Part shown: piece by piece, positions 34,295-43,948 of the stretch | Layout of the letters: every line of letters starts with the position of its first letter | Numbering within the stretch: the stretch's first letter is position 1 | From: Solitalea koreensis | GTDB taxonomy: Bacteria > Bacteroidota > Bacteroidia > Sphingobacteriales > Sphingobacteriaceae | Reading direction: 5' to 3' | DNA length: 64,000 bases | Assembly (NCBI RefSeq): GCF_900182575.1 | Contig: NZ_FXSZ01000005.1 | Span: forward strand, 62,001 to 126,000 | Notes under the pieces: model-generated | What the model was told of the DNA's origin: nothing | Seen by the model: only the letters and a program-made list of their open reading frames with translations | Database searches by the model: none | Translations under genes and position numbers: made by a program

Positions 34295-35032
34295 ATGTCA
34301 GAAACAGTAAAACCATACAAAGAACTCGACTCGACTAAGAAAGAGCAAGTGGCCGAGATGTTTAATAAAATTGCAGGCAAATACGATTTCCTGAACCATT
34401 TTCTTTCATTAGGTATTGATATTTGGTGGAGAAAAAAGGCCATCTCAGAATTGAAAAAGGATCAGCCTAAACACATATTGGACGTGGCAACCGGTACGGG
34501 CGATCTTGCTTTTGAAGCGATTGAAACATTAAAGCCGAAACAAGTAATCGGTATTGACATTTCAGAAGGAATGCTAAATCTGGCTGATAAAAAAATCAAG
34601 GAGCGAGCGTTGGAAAATGTGTTTTCTGTACAAGTGGGTGATTCGGAAAACTTGCCTTTTGCTGATCATACGTTTGATGCGGTGATTGTGAGTTTTGGTG
34701 TACGTAACTTTGAAAATTTGGAGAAAGGCCTTCAAAATATTCAACGTGTACTTAAACCAGGAGGTAAGGCCGTTGTTTTGGAGTTTTCTAAACCAACTAT
34801 ATTCCCTTTTAAGCAACTTTATAACTTGTATTTTTTTAATTTATTACCGTTTTTCGGTCGTGTTTTTTCAAAAGATAACAGTGCTTATACCTATTTACCT
34901 GAATCAGTACATGCATTTCCGGACGGAGAAAAGTTTACTGATATTATGAAGCGATCAGGTTTTAAAGAAACTAAGATTAAAAAACTTACGTTAGGAATAA
35001 GTTCAATCTATACAGGCATCAAACCCGCATAG
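34295..35032 (+). CDS. ubiE: Demethylmenaquinone/ubiquinone C-methyltransferase
   Basis: This 245-residue SAM-dependent methyltransferase performs the last methylation of menaquinone (and of ubiquinone in other bacteria). It shows the N-terminal KIAGKYDFLNHFLSLGIDIWWRKKAI, SAM motif I LDVATGTGDLAF, GIDISEGML and FGVRNFENLEKGL of UbiE/MenG. I prefer ATG 34295 because the frame back to 34265 lies in repeat-like sequence upstream of a promoter element. It lies directly before the porT gene, a neighbour seen in other Bacteroidota. Confidence 0.96.
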   Translation: MSETVKPYKELDSTKKEQVAEMFNKIAGKYDFLNHFLSLGIDIWWRKKAISELKKDQPKHILDVATGTGDLAFEAIETLKPKQVIGIDISEGMLNLADKKIKERALENVFSVQVGDSENLPFADHTFDAVIVSFGVRNFENLEKGLQNIQRVLKPGGKAVVLEFSKPTIFPFKQLYNLYFFNLLPFFGRVFSKDNSAYTYLPESVHAFPDGEKFTDIMKRSGFKETKIKKLTLGISSIYTGIKPA

Positions 35033-35103
35033 GCTTAATAATTGCGTATGTTAGATTTATGGTATTAAAGCCATAAAAGCAAAATAGCTATCTGAAAAAT
35101 AGT

Positions 35104-35844
35104 ATGAAAAAACTTTTACTATTACTACCATTTCTGTTTATGAGCTTAGTCTCTAAAGCTCAGTTCTTAAATACAGGAGGTGATATCGACCAAAATCGAG
35201 TAAATTTTGGATTTTTGTTAGGCATTGATCGTTCAGGGTTTATTATTACCAAACAAAGTAATTTTCGATTGCCAGATTCGAATCCATATACAAGTGATAC
35301 CCTTTATGCCGTAAAACCAATTGGTTCAACAGGTTTTAGTTTAGGTTTATTGACGAATCTGAAATTAACGAATACTCTTGATTTTCGCTTTACACCGCGT
35401 TTTTCGTTTATCTCCAGACAAATGGAATTTCAGTATAACAAAAAATCGGCTGATCTAAATAGAGTGGTTGGTAAAGAAGTGGAGTCAACTTTGTTGGAAT
35501 TACCTTTATTATTGAAATTGAAATCAGCTCGTCAGCAAGATGTTCGTTTATATGTAATAGGTGGTATTAAGTTTTGTACAGATATCCGTTCTAAGAAGAA
35601 AAAAGGAGATGATGCTTTGTTTGAACCCGGAGATGATCGTAAGTTGGTGAAAATTGACAATAATTTTTTTGCAGTAGAAGCTGGTCTAGGAGCAGATATT
35701 TACTTTGAATATTTCAAGTTTTCACCTGAATTGAAATTGTCGAGAAGCATGGCGAATGTTTTAAAACAAGATAATAACGTTTTTTCACAACCTTTGACGG
35801 GATTGTTTGCTGAAGCATTGCATTTTACAATGTATTTCGAATAA
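35104..35844 (+). CDS. porT: PorT-family outer-membrane beta-barrel protein (T9SS)
   Basis: This 246-residue protein has a signal peptide (MKKLLLLLPFLFMSLVSKAQ) and the alternating pattern of an eight-stranded barrel, ending FAEALHFTMYFE with a terminal aromatic residue. It resembles PorT, the type IX secretion component, and ubiE-porT adjacency fits other Bacteroidota. PorT is needed for surface export of CTD proteins, consistent with a CTD protein elsewhere in this window. Confidence is moderate because many small outer-membrane proteins look alike. Confidence 0.75.
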   Translation: MKKLLLLLPFLFMSLVSKAQFLNTGGDIDQNRVNFGFLLGIDRSGFIITKQSNFRLPDSNPYTSDTLYAVKPIGSTGFSLGLLTNLKLTNTLDFRFTPRFSFISRQMEFQYNKKSADLNRVVGKEVESTLLELPLLLKLKSARQQDVRLYVIGGIKFCTDIRSKKKKGDDALFEPGDDRKLVKIDNNFFAVEAGLGADIYFEYFKFSPELKLSRSMANVLKQDNNVFSQPLTGLFAEALHFTMYFE

Positions 35845-35983
35845 GATTTTGTGATTATACCGATTGTTGAATCGATTGCGCCGATTTAAAATGGGCTAAT
35901 TTTCTTCATTCGTTTTAATTGATTCATATAAACTGTCTCTAACTCACCATGGTCGATCAACCATGAACAATGAACATTTAAAA

Positions 35984-36745
35984 ATGTCAAAACTAGTTAT
36001 GATAACGGGTGCAACCTCTGGAATAGGAGAGGCTTGTGCAACTATTTTTGCTCAAAACAATTGCAACCTGATTATTACCGGCCGGAGAGCAGATCGCCTG
36101 CAAAAGCTTTCAGCTCAACTTACAACTAATTACGGAATTAAGGTTTTACCCTTAGTTTTTGATATACGTAATTACGATGAAGTTAAAATCGCAATTGGTA
36201 GTTTAGAGGGAGAATGGAAGAACATTGATATTCTAATCAATAATGCCGGTTTATCGTTGGGACTCGATCCAATTGATAAAGGTAGTATTGATGATTGGAA
36301 CACAATGATAGATACGAATGTAAAAGGTTTGCTGTATATAAGCCGATTGGTTAGTCCGTTAATGGTAGAGCGTAAGCAAGGACATATCATAAACCTGGGA
36401 TCTATTGCGGGGAAAGAAACCTATGCCAATGGCAATGTGTATTGCGCATCAAAACATGCTGTTGATGCTTTAAATAAAGCCATGCGGATTGATTTATTGC
36501 CTTATAATATTAGAGTAACGGCCATTCATCCGGGTGCAGTAGAAACAGAGTTTTCCATTGTACGCTTTAAAGGTGATGAGGAAAAAGCTAAAAACGTGTA
36601 TAAAGGTTTTGAAGCGTTAAGTGCCAACGATATTGCCGACACAATCTACTACTGTGCAGCTTTACCATCTCATGTAAATATTAATGAGTTAACGATAATG
36701 CCTACAGCTCAGGCGAATACAGTTTATTGGAATAAGAGGGGCTAA
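35984..36745 (+). CDS. Short-chain dehydrogenase/reductase (YdfG-like)
   Basis: This 253-residue classical SDR has the NADP-binding loop TGATSGIGEA (residues 8-17), NNAGLSLG, and the catalytic triad S140, Y153 and K157 (LGSIAGKETY and YCASK). The segment FKGDEEKAKNVYKGFEAL, the substrate-loop region, is like that of YdfG-type 3-hydroxy acid dehydrogenases. The start at ATG 35984 is favoured; an upstream ATG at 35963 lies in a dispersed repeat-like run. Substrate is unknown. Confidence 0.92.
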   Translation: MSKLVMITGATSGIGEACATIFAQNNCNLIITGRRADRLQKLSAQLTTNYGIKVLPLVFDIRNYDEVKIAIGSLEGEWKNIDILINNAGLSLGLDPIDKGSIDDWNTMIDTNVKGLLYISRLVSPLMVERKQGHIINLGSIAGKETYANGNVYCASKHAVDALNKAMRIDLLPYNIRVTAIHPGAVETEFSIVRFKGDEEKAKNVYKGFEALSANDIADTIYYCAALPSHVNINELTIMPTAQANTVYWNKRG

Positions 36746-36856
36746 AGTTGCAGGATTAAGGCTTAAATTTTTTATAATTTTAAACTATTATAAGTCTCCA
36801 TTCTATTTATTCAATAATTCTATCATTTAAATAATTATAATCATTCAACTAAAAAT

Positions 36857-37306
36857 ATGTCACTTCTAGTAACAATCGATAACGATATTAAAAAAGCCAT
36901 GCTTGCTAAAGACGAGGCCGGCTTACGCGGATTAAGGGCCATTAAATCCGCTTTATTATTAGCAAAAACTGAAAAAGGAGCTTCTGAAACCTTATCAGAA
37001 GACGTTGAAATCAAGGTTTTGCAGAAACAAATCAAACAGCGCAAGGAATCAGCTGATATTTATAATAGTCAAAATCGAGCGGATTTGGCTCAAATTGAAA
37101 TGGAAGAGTTGGCAGTGATTGAAGCCTACTTGCCAAAGCAGATGAGTTTGGATGAAGTTGAATCAGAAATCAAACAGATAATTAGCGAAACTGGAGCAAC
37201 AGGGATGAAGGATATGGGGAAAGTTATGGGCTTGGTTACTAAAAAATTAGGAGGAAAAGCAGAAGGTAAAATAATTTCTGAGGTAGTAAAACGATTGTTG
37301 GCGTAA
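36857..37306 (+). CDS. GatB/YqeY-domain protein
   Basis: This 149-residue protein matches the YqeY family, a relative of the C-terminal domain of GatB. It is nearly all helical, with LRGLRAIKSALLLAKTEKG near the N-terminus, LQKQIKQRKESADIY and the conserved C-terminal MKDMGKVMGLVTKKLGGKAEG. The domain binds tRNA in GatB but YqeY itself has no settled function. It is flanked by the SDR and alpha/beta hydrolase genes with gaps of about 110 and 93 bp. Confidence 0.93.
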   Translation: MSLLVTIDNDIKKAMLAKDEAGLRGLRAIKSALLLAKTEKGASETLSEDVEIKVLQKQIKQRKESADIYNSQNRADLAQIEMEELAVIEAYLPKQMSLDEVESEIKQIISETGATGMKDMGKVMGLVTKKLGGKAEGKIISEVVKRLLA

Positions 37307-37399
37307 CCGCTCATTTATTTGGATTAAATTAAACTATGCCGTTGTTTTTTTTGGTTTTAACGCCCTGATTATAATTTAAACTATATATTTGGTGGAATA

Positions 37400-38179
37400 T
37401 TGGAATATATGAACTTTAAAATACGCGAAGAAAACGGGTTTAAATACATAGAAGAAGGTGAAGGAGAAGTGTTGCTTTTGCTACATGGTCTTATGGGAGC
37501 ATTAAGCAACTGGGATACTGTTATCAGCCGTTTTTCTAAAGATTTCAAGGTAATTATTCCGATGTTACCTATCTATGATATGCCGCTGCTCACCACCGGT
37601 GTTAAAACGTTGGCCAAATTTGTAAATAAGTTTGTTGAGCATAAGGGCATTGACAAATTTACCGTTTTGGGTAATTCTTTAGGTGGACACATCGCCTTGG
37701 TGTACGTATTGTTGCATCCGGAACATATTCAATCGATGGTACTTACCGGGAGTTCCGGTTTGTATGAAAATGCAATGGGGGCTTCATTTCCTCGCCGCGA
37801 GAGTTATGAATACATTAAGGAGAAAGTGGAATACACTTTTTATGACCCTAAAACAGCAACAAAAGAACTAGTCGACGAAGTGTTTGCTGCTGTTAATAAC
37901 CGAAATCATGTTATTAAAATTCTTGCAATGGCAAAATCTGCTATGCGCCATAACATGGAAAAGGAGTTGCATAAAATCACAGTTCCTGTTTCTCTAATTT
38001 GGGGTACTGATGATAGAGTTACTCCTCCCGAGGTTGCAAAAGAGTTTCATCGTTTATTACCGGATTCGGAGCTTAAATGGATTGAAAAATGTGGACATGC
38101 CCCAATGATGGAGCAGCCAGAGGAATTTAATAGCCACGTTGAGAATTTTCTAAAGAGGGTGTATAATAAACAGATTTGA
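37400..38179 (+). CDS. Alpha/beta-hydrolase fold protein
   Basis: This 259-residue hydrolase has the oxyanion motif LLLHGLMGALSNW (near 27-38), the nucleophile elbow GNSLGG with S93, the acid in WGTDDRVTPP (about D206) and H233 in KCGHAPMMEQP. Such proteins are esterases, lipases or C-C hydrolases; the substrate is unknown. No signal peptide is present. Met4 is an alternative start. It precedes the CBS-nadK cluster by 98 bp. Confidence 0.93.
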   Translation: MEYMNFKIREENGFKYIEEGEGEVLLLLHGLMGALSNWDTVISRFSKDFKVIIPMLPIYDMPLLTTGVKTLAKFVNKFVEHKGIDKFTVLGNSLGGHIALVYVLLHPEHIQSMVLTGSSGLYENAMGASFPRRESYEYIKEKVEYTFYDPKTATKELVDEVFAAVNNRNHVIKILAMAKSAMRHNMEKELHKITVPVSLIWGTDDRVTPPEVAKEFHRLLPDSELKWIEKCGHAPMMEQPEEFNSHVENFLKRVYNKQI

Positions 38180-38277
38180 TTTAGATAACTTAACTCGGAT
38201 TATAAAGAACAAAATTTATTTCGTATTTTACTAGTTATCTGGGTGTAAGTCAGTTTTTTACCTCAAACATTATAAGC

Positions 38278-38940
38278 ATGTTAGCCTCGGAATTGGTTAG
38301 TGATTTTCTTCCACCACTCAAAACTTCTGACACAGCTCAGAAAGCACTTGAGCGCATGTCCGAATTTCATGTAAGTCACTTGCCAGTTGTCAACGAAACA
38401 GAATTTTTGGGTTTGGTATGTGATAATGATATTGTAGAACTTGTTGATCTGGAAGAGCCAATTGGTAATACCGAACTGTCGCTTAGCTTTCAATCTATTA
38501 ATGAAAATCAACATGTATATGATGTAATTCGATTAATCAACGAACAATCTTTAACAATTGTTCCGGTTGTTGATAATCGAAATCGCTATACCGGAGTGAT
38601 TACAGCTACTACCTTGATTGAGAATTTCGCAAAATTAATCGCTGTTGATAATCCTGGTGGAATTATCGTATTAGAATCAACAATGAGAGATTTTTCTTTA
38701 GCCGAGATAGCCCGAATTGTTGAATCTAATGATGCCTCGATTTTAAGTTCCTACATAAGTACATTTTCAGATTCAACCCGTATCGAAGTAACACTTAAAA
38801 TTAATAAAACCGATTTAACGCCTATACTTGCTTCATTTCAACGCTTTAATTACAGCATTAAAGCTACTTTCTTTCAAAACCCTCGAGCCGATGATACAAT
38901 GGACCGCTTCGATTCATTCATGCATTATTTAAACATCTGA
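38278..38940 (+). CDS. CBS-domain pair protein with ACT-like C-terminal region
   Basis: This 220-residue protein has two CBS motifs (about 10-60 and 75-118), which usually bind adenine nucleotides, and a C-terminal region GGIIVLESTMRDFSLAEIARIVES resembling an ACT domain. It ends one base before nadK, so expression is coupled. A sensor of adenylate or NAD status for the next gene is a natural inference, but no interaction is established. Confidence 0.85.
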   Translation: MLASELVSDFLPPLKTSDTAQKALERMSEFHVSHLPVVNETEFLGLVCDNDIVELVDLEEPIGNTELSLSFQSINENQHVYDVIRLINEQSLTIVPVVDNRNRYTGVITATTLIENFAKLIAVDNPGGIIVLESTMRDFSLAEIARIVESNDASILSSYISTFSDSTRIEVTLKINKTDLTPILASFQRFNYSIKATFFQNPRADDTMDRFDSFMHYLNI

Positions 38941-38941
38941 T

Positions 38942-39820
38942 ATGAAGATTGCCCTTTACGGACGCCAGTTCAGTAATAATTCATTGCCCTTTATTCAAGA
39001 AGTATTCGATAGCTTAGTTAGCCATTCGGTTGATATGGTTATTTACAAAGAATTTAAAGAGTTTCTTGAAGCTAAAGGAATTAATACCGGCGGTACCGAA
39101 GCTTTTGCCACACACAGTGATCTTACCGGACAGGTTAGCTGCATGTTAAGTTTGGGCGGGGATGGTACTTTATTAGATACGGTAACATTAGTTCGGGATT
39201 CGGGAATGCCCGTATTGGGCATAAATTTAGGCCGCTTGGGTTTTTTAGCAAGTATTAATAAAACTGAAATTAAAACTGCTATTGACAGTTTGGTTCGTGG
39301 AGAATATACCCTTGATAGCCGCTCGTTAATTAGGTTGGAATCAGAAACAAATATATTTGGCGAAGTAAATTACGGACTAAACGAAATTACCATTCATAAA
39401 AAGGATGGTTCACCTATGATCATTATCCACACGTATATCAATGGTGAATTTTTGAATTCATACTGGGCTGATGGGTTGATCATCGCTACACCGACAGGCT
39501 CGACAGCCTATTCATTAAGCTGTGGTGGCCCTATTGTATTTCCAAAATCAGGTAATTTTGTAATTACTCCAATTTGTCCACATAATTTAAGTGTACGACC
39601 GATAGTAGTTTCTGATAGTAATGCGTTGAGTTTTAAGATTGAAGGAAGATCCAAACAATTTCTTATTTCCCTTGATTCTAGAACTGAAAAAGTGGATTCA
39701 AATACAATTTTGACTGCTCGGAAGGAGAGTTTTCATATAAATCTTATACGTCTCTACAATGAAAGTTATTTAACAACGTTAAGAAACAAGTTAATGTGGG
39801 GACTTGATTCTCGTAATTAA
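38942..39820 (+). CDS. nadK: NAD kinase
   Basis: This 292-residue enzyme phosphorylates NAD to NADP. The hallmark GGDGTLLD (about 73-80) and the NAD-binding NEITIHKK and TPTGSTAYSLSCGGPIV motifs are intact. Length is normal. The stop of the CBS gene and the ATG are separated by one base, so the genes are translationally coupled. It heads the run of envelope genes that follows. Confidence 0.97.
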   Translation: MKIALYGRQFSNNSLPFIQEVFDSLVSHSVDMVIYKEFKEFLEAKGINTGGTEAFATHSDLTGQVSCMLSLGGDGTLLDTVTLVRDSGMPVLGINLGRLGFLASINKTEIKTAIDSLVRGEYTLDSRSLIRLESETNIFGEVNYGLNEITIHKKDGSPMIIIHTYINGEFLNSYWADGLIIATPTGSTAYSLSCGGPIVFPKSGNFVITPICPHNLSVRPIVVSDSNALSFKIEGRSKQFLISLDSRTEKVDSNTILTARKESFHINLIRLYNESYLTTLRNKLMWGLDSRN

Positions 39821-39837
39821 TCTCATTAATATCGTAG

Positions 39838-40638
39838 ATGCGCAAACAGCTATATTTTGTCTTCATTACAGCTTTATTACTAACAGCTTATAAAGTTAAT
39901 GCTCAAAAATATGAAATAGGTATTTTGGGCGGTGTGTCGGGATATAAAGGAGATATCAATCAGTTTAACTATTTTAAATTCACCGACCCTGCTTTTGGAC
40001 TCGTTTTTCGCAATAATTTTAATCTTCGTAACTCTCTTAAACTTTCCCTAACTCATGGCAAAGTAAGAGGAGAGGATGCAAAATCGGGTGTTTCGGATCA
40101 AATTCAACGTAATCTGCAGTTTTCATCCTCCATTAACGAGGTTTCTGCTCAATATGAATTTAACTTTTTTAAATTTAATCCTTTTGAAGATGGTCAAAAG
40201 TTCACACCTTACCTTTTTACCGGATTATCGGTATTTAATTTTGATCCCAAAGCAGAGGATGGTGTTCGTTTGCAACCATTAGGAACTGAAGGACAAGGAT
40301 TAGCAAACAATTCGGATAAATATAGCTTAACTCAATTCGCAGTTCCGCTTGGAATTGGTTTTAAGGCTAATCTAAAAGGACAATTTAATATTTTTAGTGA
40401 ATTGGGCTATCGTTACACATTTACCGATTATATAGATGACGTAAGTTCGTATTATGCAAATTTAAGTATGAGTCCTAATTCTACGACCCAATTTTATGCA
40501 GATCGTTCATTAGAAGCAGGATATCCTGCTAATAAACCAGGCACTCAGCGTGGTGATCTTAACAAAAAAGACATGTACATGTTTGGCGTTGTTGGCATTT
40601 CAATTAGTTTTGTATCTTCGCGATGTCCGAAATTTTAG
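39838..40638 (+). CDS. DUF6089-like outer-membrane protein
   Basis: This 266-residue exported protein has a signal peptide (MRKQLYFVFITALLLTAYKVNAQ). It has barrel features: ILGGVSGYKGDINQFNYF, GLVFRNNFNLRNSLKLSL and a C-terminal MYMFGVVGISISFV. The position between nadK and uppS is a conserved context in Bacteroidota, where such genes are annotated as DUF6089 family. Function is unknown. Confidence 0.8.
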   Translation: MRKQLYFVFITALLLTAYKVNAQKYEIGILGGVSGYKGDINQFNYFKFTDPAFGLVFRNNFNLRNSLKLSLTHGKVRGEDAKSGVSDQIQRNLQFSSSINEVSAQYEFNFFKFNPFEDGQKFTPYLFTGLSVFNFDPKAEDGVRLQPLGTEGQGLANNSDKYSLTQFAVPLGIGFKANLKGQFNIFSELGYRYTFTDYIDDVSSYYANLSMSPNSTTQFYADRSLEAGYPANKPGTQRGDLNKKDMYMFGVVGISISFVSSRCPKF

Positions 40639-40653
40639 TAAGGGATTAAGACA

Positions 40654-41394
40654 ATGAGTTTTAGGGAAAAGATAGATACCGAAAGGGTACCGAAACACAT
40701 TGCTGTCATTATGGATGGTAATGGAAGATGGGCTAAGGAGAAAGGGAAATTACGCGTATTTGGTCATCAAAATGGAGTTAAAGCCGTACGTAATACGCTA
40801 GAAGCCGCAGCTAAAATAGGTGTCGAATACCTTACATTATATGCATTTTCTACCGAAAACTGGAAACGTCCTTCATTTGAAGTTACAGCTCTGATGGAAA
40901 TATTGGTGACTACCATCAATAAGGAAACTAAAACATTAATGCAAAATGACATTAAATTGAATGCATTTGGAGATTTAAAATCCTTGCCTTCAAGATGTTA
41001 TAAAGAATTAATTGAAGCCGTAGACAAAACCAAGCATAATAAACGTTTAACACTGAACCTGGCGCTTAGTTATAGCTCCCGTTGGGAGTTAGTAAACATG
41101 GCTCAACTCTTGGCTGAAAAGGTTAAAAATAATGAACTTAAACCAGAAGACATTAATGAGCAAACCATAAACTCATTGCTTTGTACGGCTGGCATGCCAG
41201 ATCCGGAATTGTTGATCCGAACCAGTGGAGAACATCGTATTAGCAATTTTCTGCTCTGGCAAATAGCCTATTCAGAATTGTATTTCACGGATGTTTTCTG
41301 GCCCGATTTCAATGATGAACACCTTTACAAAGCCATTGTTGATTATCAACAACGCGAACGCCGTTTTGGCATGACCAGTGAACAAGTTATTTAA
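40654..41394 (+). CDS. uppS: Undecaprenyl diphosphate synthase
   Basis: This 246-residue cis-prenyltransferase makes the C55 lipid carrier for peptidoglycan and other envelope polymers. The motif HIAVIMDGNGRWA carries the catalytic D21, and the C-terminal LLIRTSGEHRISNFLLWQIAYSELYFT-like region (two parts) is standard for the family. It starts 15 bp after the DUF6089 gene and is followed by bamA within 23 bp, one operon for envelope biogenesis. Confidence 0.97.
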   Translation: MSFREKIDTERVPKHIAVIMDGNGRWAKEKGKLRVFGHQNGVKAVRNTLEAAAKIGVEYLTLYAFSTENWKRPSFEVTALMEILVTTINKETKTLMQNDIKLNAFGDLKSLPSRCYKELIEAVDKTKHNKRLTLNLALSYSSRWELVNMAQLLAEKVKNNELKPEDINEQTINSLLCTAGMPDPELLIRTSGEHRISNFLLWQIAYSELYFTDVFWPDFNDEHLYKAIVDYQQRERRFGMTSEQVI

Positions 41395-41417
41395 AATAAA
41401 TTTTGTCAATACTCTTA

Positions 41418-43940
41418 ATGAAGAAGATTTTAGCAGTTGCTTTCTTTACAATATCGTTTTTTAATCTGGCACAAGCCCAGATCCAGTACAAACCGACACC
41501 AGCAAGATCTCAGTCTGATCCAAACAGTCCCAAAGAATATATCATTGGCGGGATTACAGTTAGTGGAACTAAATCATTGGATAAAGATGTACTTATTACC
41601 ATTTCGAAATTGAAGGTTGGTGAACAGATTAAAGTTCCTAGTGATAAAATAGCTAATTCGGTAAAGGATCTTTGGGCTCAAGGTTTATTTAATGATGTAC
41701 AGATTAACATCAAAAGCATCAAAGCTGATACTGTTTTTCTCGACCTATACCTCGAAGAGCGTCCTCGTTTATCTTCAGTCGTATTTCGTGGTTTAAAAAA
41801 ATCGGAAGTAGATGATCTTAACGAAAAGAAACTGAAGGATCTTGTCGGCAAAGTCGTAAATGATAACCTTATTCAATCAACCGAATATATCGTTAAGAAA
41901 TTCTTTGTTGAGAAAGGCTATTATAATACAGAAGTAAGCACCAAACAACGTCCTGATAGCGCATCTAGTCGTACTGCCTTAATCGTTACTGTTGATAAAA
42001 AAAGCAAAACAAAAGTTAATGCGATTAATATTACCGGAGATGACGCGCTTTCTGAAGATAAATTAAAGAAATCAATGAAGGATACTAAAGAACGTAAGTT
42101 TTACAAAATCTTTGGTTCAAAAAAGTTCCTTTACAGTAAGTACGAAGAGGATAAAAAGAACATCATTAAAAAATATCATGAGCGCGGGTATAGAGATGCT
42201 GTTATTGTAAGCGATAGCGTATACCGTGTTGATGACGCTTCTGTTAATGTTGATTTAAAAATCAATGAAGGAAAGAAATATTATTTCGGCAATATTTCTT
42301 GGGCTGGAAATGCCATTTACCGTCCGGATTATTTGAATCATTTATTGCAAATCAAAAAAGGCGATATTTTTGATGAGGAGAAAATGGACAAACGCTTGCA
42401 TAACAGTCCTTCAGAAGATGATATCTCTTCACTTTATTTAAATAACGGATATTTATTCTTTAACGTTAGTCCAGTTCAAACCAAAGTATACAATGATACG
42501 ATTGATGTAGAAATGCAGATTTTTGAAGGAGAACAGGCTACCATTAATAAAGTATCGGTTAATGGTAATGATCGTACGAACGACAAGGTAGTTCTTCGTG
42601 AAATTCGTACCAAACCAGGTGATAAGTTCAATAAGTCTTTATTGATTCGTACTATTCGTGAGTTAAATCAATTAGGGTATTTTGATGAACAAAAAACCAG
42701 TCCTGATGTAAAACCGAATGCCCAAGATGGTACGGTGGATCTGGCATTTAATGTGACAGAAAAACCTTCGGATCAATTGGAACTTTCGGGTGGTTTTGGC
42801 GGTGGCCGTATCATCGGAACTTTAGGATTAACATTCAATAACTTCTCGTTAAGAAAATTATTTACAAACGATTGGGGTGGTATTTTGCCTTCGGGAGATG
42901 GCCAAAAATTGCAATTACGTGCTCAAACCAACGGTAAATATTATCAAGCCTATAATTTTTCTTTCTCTGAGCCTTGGTTAGGCGGTGATAAACCACGTTA
43001 CTTTTCAGTTGGGTTTAATCATACCAATCAGAATAATGGTTTAGCATCAAATAATCCTAGTTATTATCAATTGAAGCTGACAGGTTTTAATCTGGGATTG
43101 GGGCAGCGCTTAAAGTGGCCTGATGATTATTTTCAATTAAACACTAACCTTAATTTTGATCGTTATAACTTTGTTAATTATCCCGGCTTCCAGTTTCCTA
43201 CAGGTACCTCTTATACGTTTAGTATAACTGAAGCATTGTCGCGTAACTCTATTGATGTGCCAATTTATCCAACTACGGGATCGCATATAAAATTGAGTGT
43301 ACAGTTAACTCCACCATATTCTTTGTTTAGCTCAATTAATTATAATGACCCTACTGTTTCAAATCAAACAAAGTATAAATTTACAGAGTTTCATCGTTGG
43401 AAATTTGATGCATCATGGTTTGCAAAACTTTCATCAAGCAGCAAATTTGTATTTAACTTTCAAACACATTATGGTTTCTTAGGAACCTATAACAAAGCAC
43501 TTGGGGTTACACAGTTTGATCGTTGGAGAGTAGGCGGTGACGGACTTGCGGGTTATGATTACATTCAAGGAGTCGAGGTAGTGGGCCTAAGGGGGTATTC
43601 AAACGGATCAATTGTTCCTGAAGGAGCCAATAGTCAGGCAGGAAGTCCGATTTATAGTAAATATACCATGGAGTTACGTTATCCGATTTCTACGGCTCAA
43701 CAAGCAACTATTTTTGCACTTACATTTCTTGAGGGCGGTAACACTTGGGAAAACTTCCGAACCTTCTCTCCCTTTAATCTAAAACGTTCAGCAGGGGTAG
43801 GTGTTCGTATTTTCCTTCCGATTTTTGGTATGTTAGGGCTTGATTATGGGTATGGTTTCGATGCAATTCCTGGTAATCCTGATGCAAACCGCGGACAATT
43901 CCATTTTTCAATAGCTCAACAATTGGGTAGTGGTTTTTAA
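41418..43940 (+). CDS. bamA: Outer-membrane protein assembly factor BamA
   Basis: This 840-residue Omp85 protein inserts barrels in the outer membrane. A signal peptide (MKKILAVAFFTISFFNLAQAQ) precedes several POTRA domains (about 40-420; for example VNGNDRTNDKVVLREIRTKPGD) and a 16-stranded barrel ending GQFHFSIAQQLGSGF, whose final Phe is the Bam signal. The barrel motif VRIFLPIFGMLGLDYGYGFD is the D15 signature. The start is ATG 41418; a TTG at 41403 lies just before a longer signal but is less likely. Confidence 0.96.
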   Translation: MKKILAVAFFTISFFNLAQAQIQYKPTPARSQSDPNSPKEYIIGGITVSGTKSLDKDVLITISKLKVGEQIKVPSDKIANSVKDLWAQGLFNDVQINIKSIKADTVFLDLYLEERPRLSSVVFRGLKKSEVDDLNEKKLKDLVGKVVNDNLIQSTEYIVKKFFVEKGYYNTEVSTKQRPDSASSRTALIVTVDKKSKTKVNAINITGDDALSEDKLKKSMKDTKERKFYKIFGSKKFLYSKYEEDKKNIIKKYHERGYRDAVIVSDSVYRVDDASVNVDLKINEGKKYYFGNISWAGNAIYRPDYLNHLLQIKKGDIFDEEKMDKRLHNSPSEDDISSLYLNNGYLFFNVSPVQTKVYNDTIDVEMQIFEGEQATINKVSVNGNDRTNDKVVLREIRTKPGDKFNKSLLIRTIRELNQLGYFDEQKTSPDVKPNAQDGTVDLAFNVTEKPSDQLELSGGFGGGRIIGTLGLTFNNFSLRKLFTNDWGGILPSGDGQKLQLRAQTNGKYYQAYNFSFSEPWLGGDKPRYFSVGFNHTNQNNGLASNNPSYYQLKLTGFNLGLGQRLKWPDDYFQLNTNLNFDRYNFVNYPGFQFPTGTSYTFSITEALSRNSIDVPIYPTTGSHIKLSVQLTPPYSLFSSINYNDPTVSNQTKYKFTEFHRWKFDASWFAKLSSSSKFVFNFQTHYGFLGTYNKALGVTQFDRWRVGGDGLAGYDYIQGVEVVGLRGYSNGSIVPEGANSQAGSPIYSKYTMELRYPISTAQQATIFALTFLEGGNTWENFRTFSPFNLKRSAGVGVRIFLPIFGMLGLDYGYGFDAIPGNPDANRGQFHFSIAQQLGSGF

Positions 43941-43948
43941 TTTTTTTT

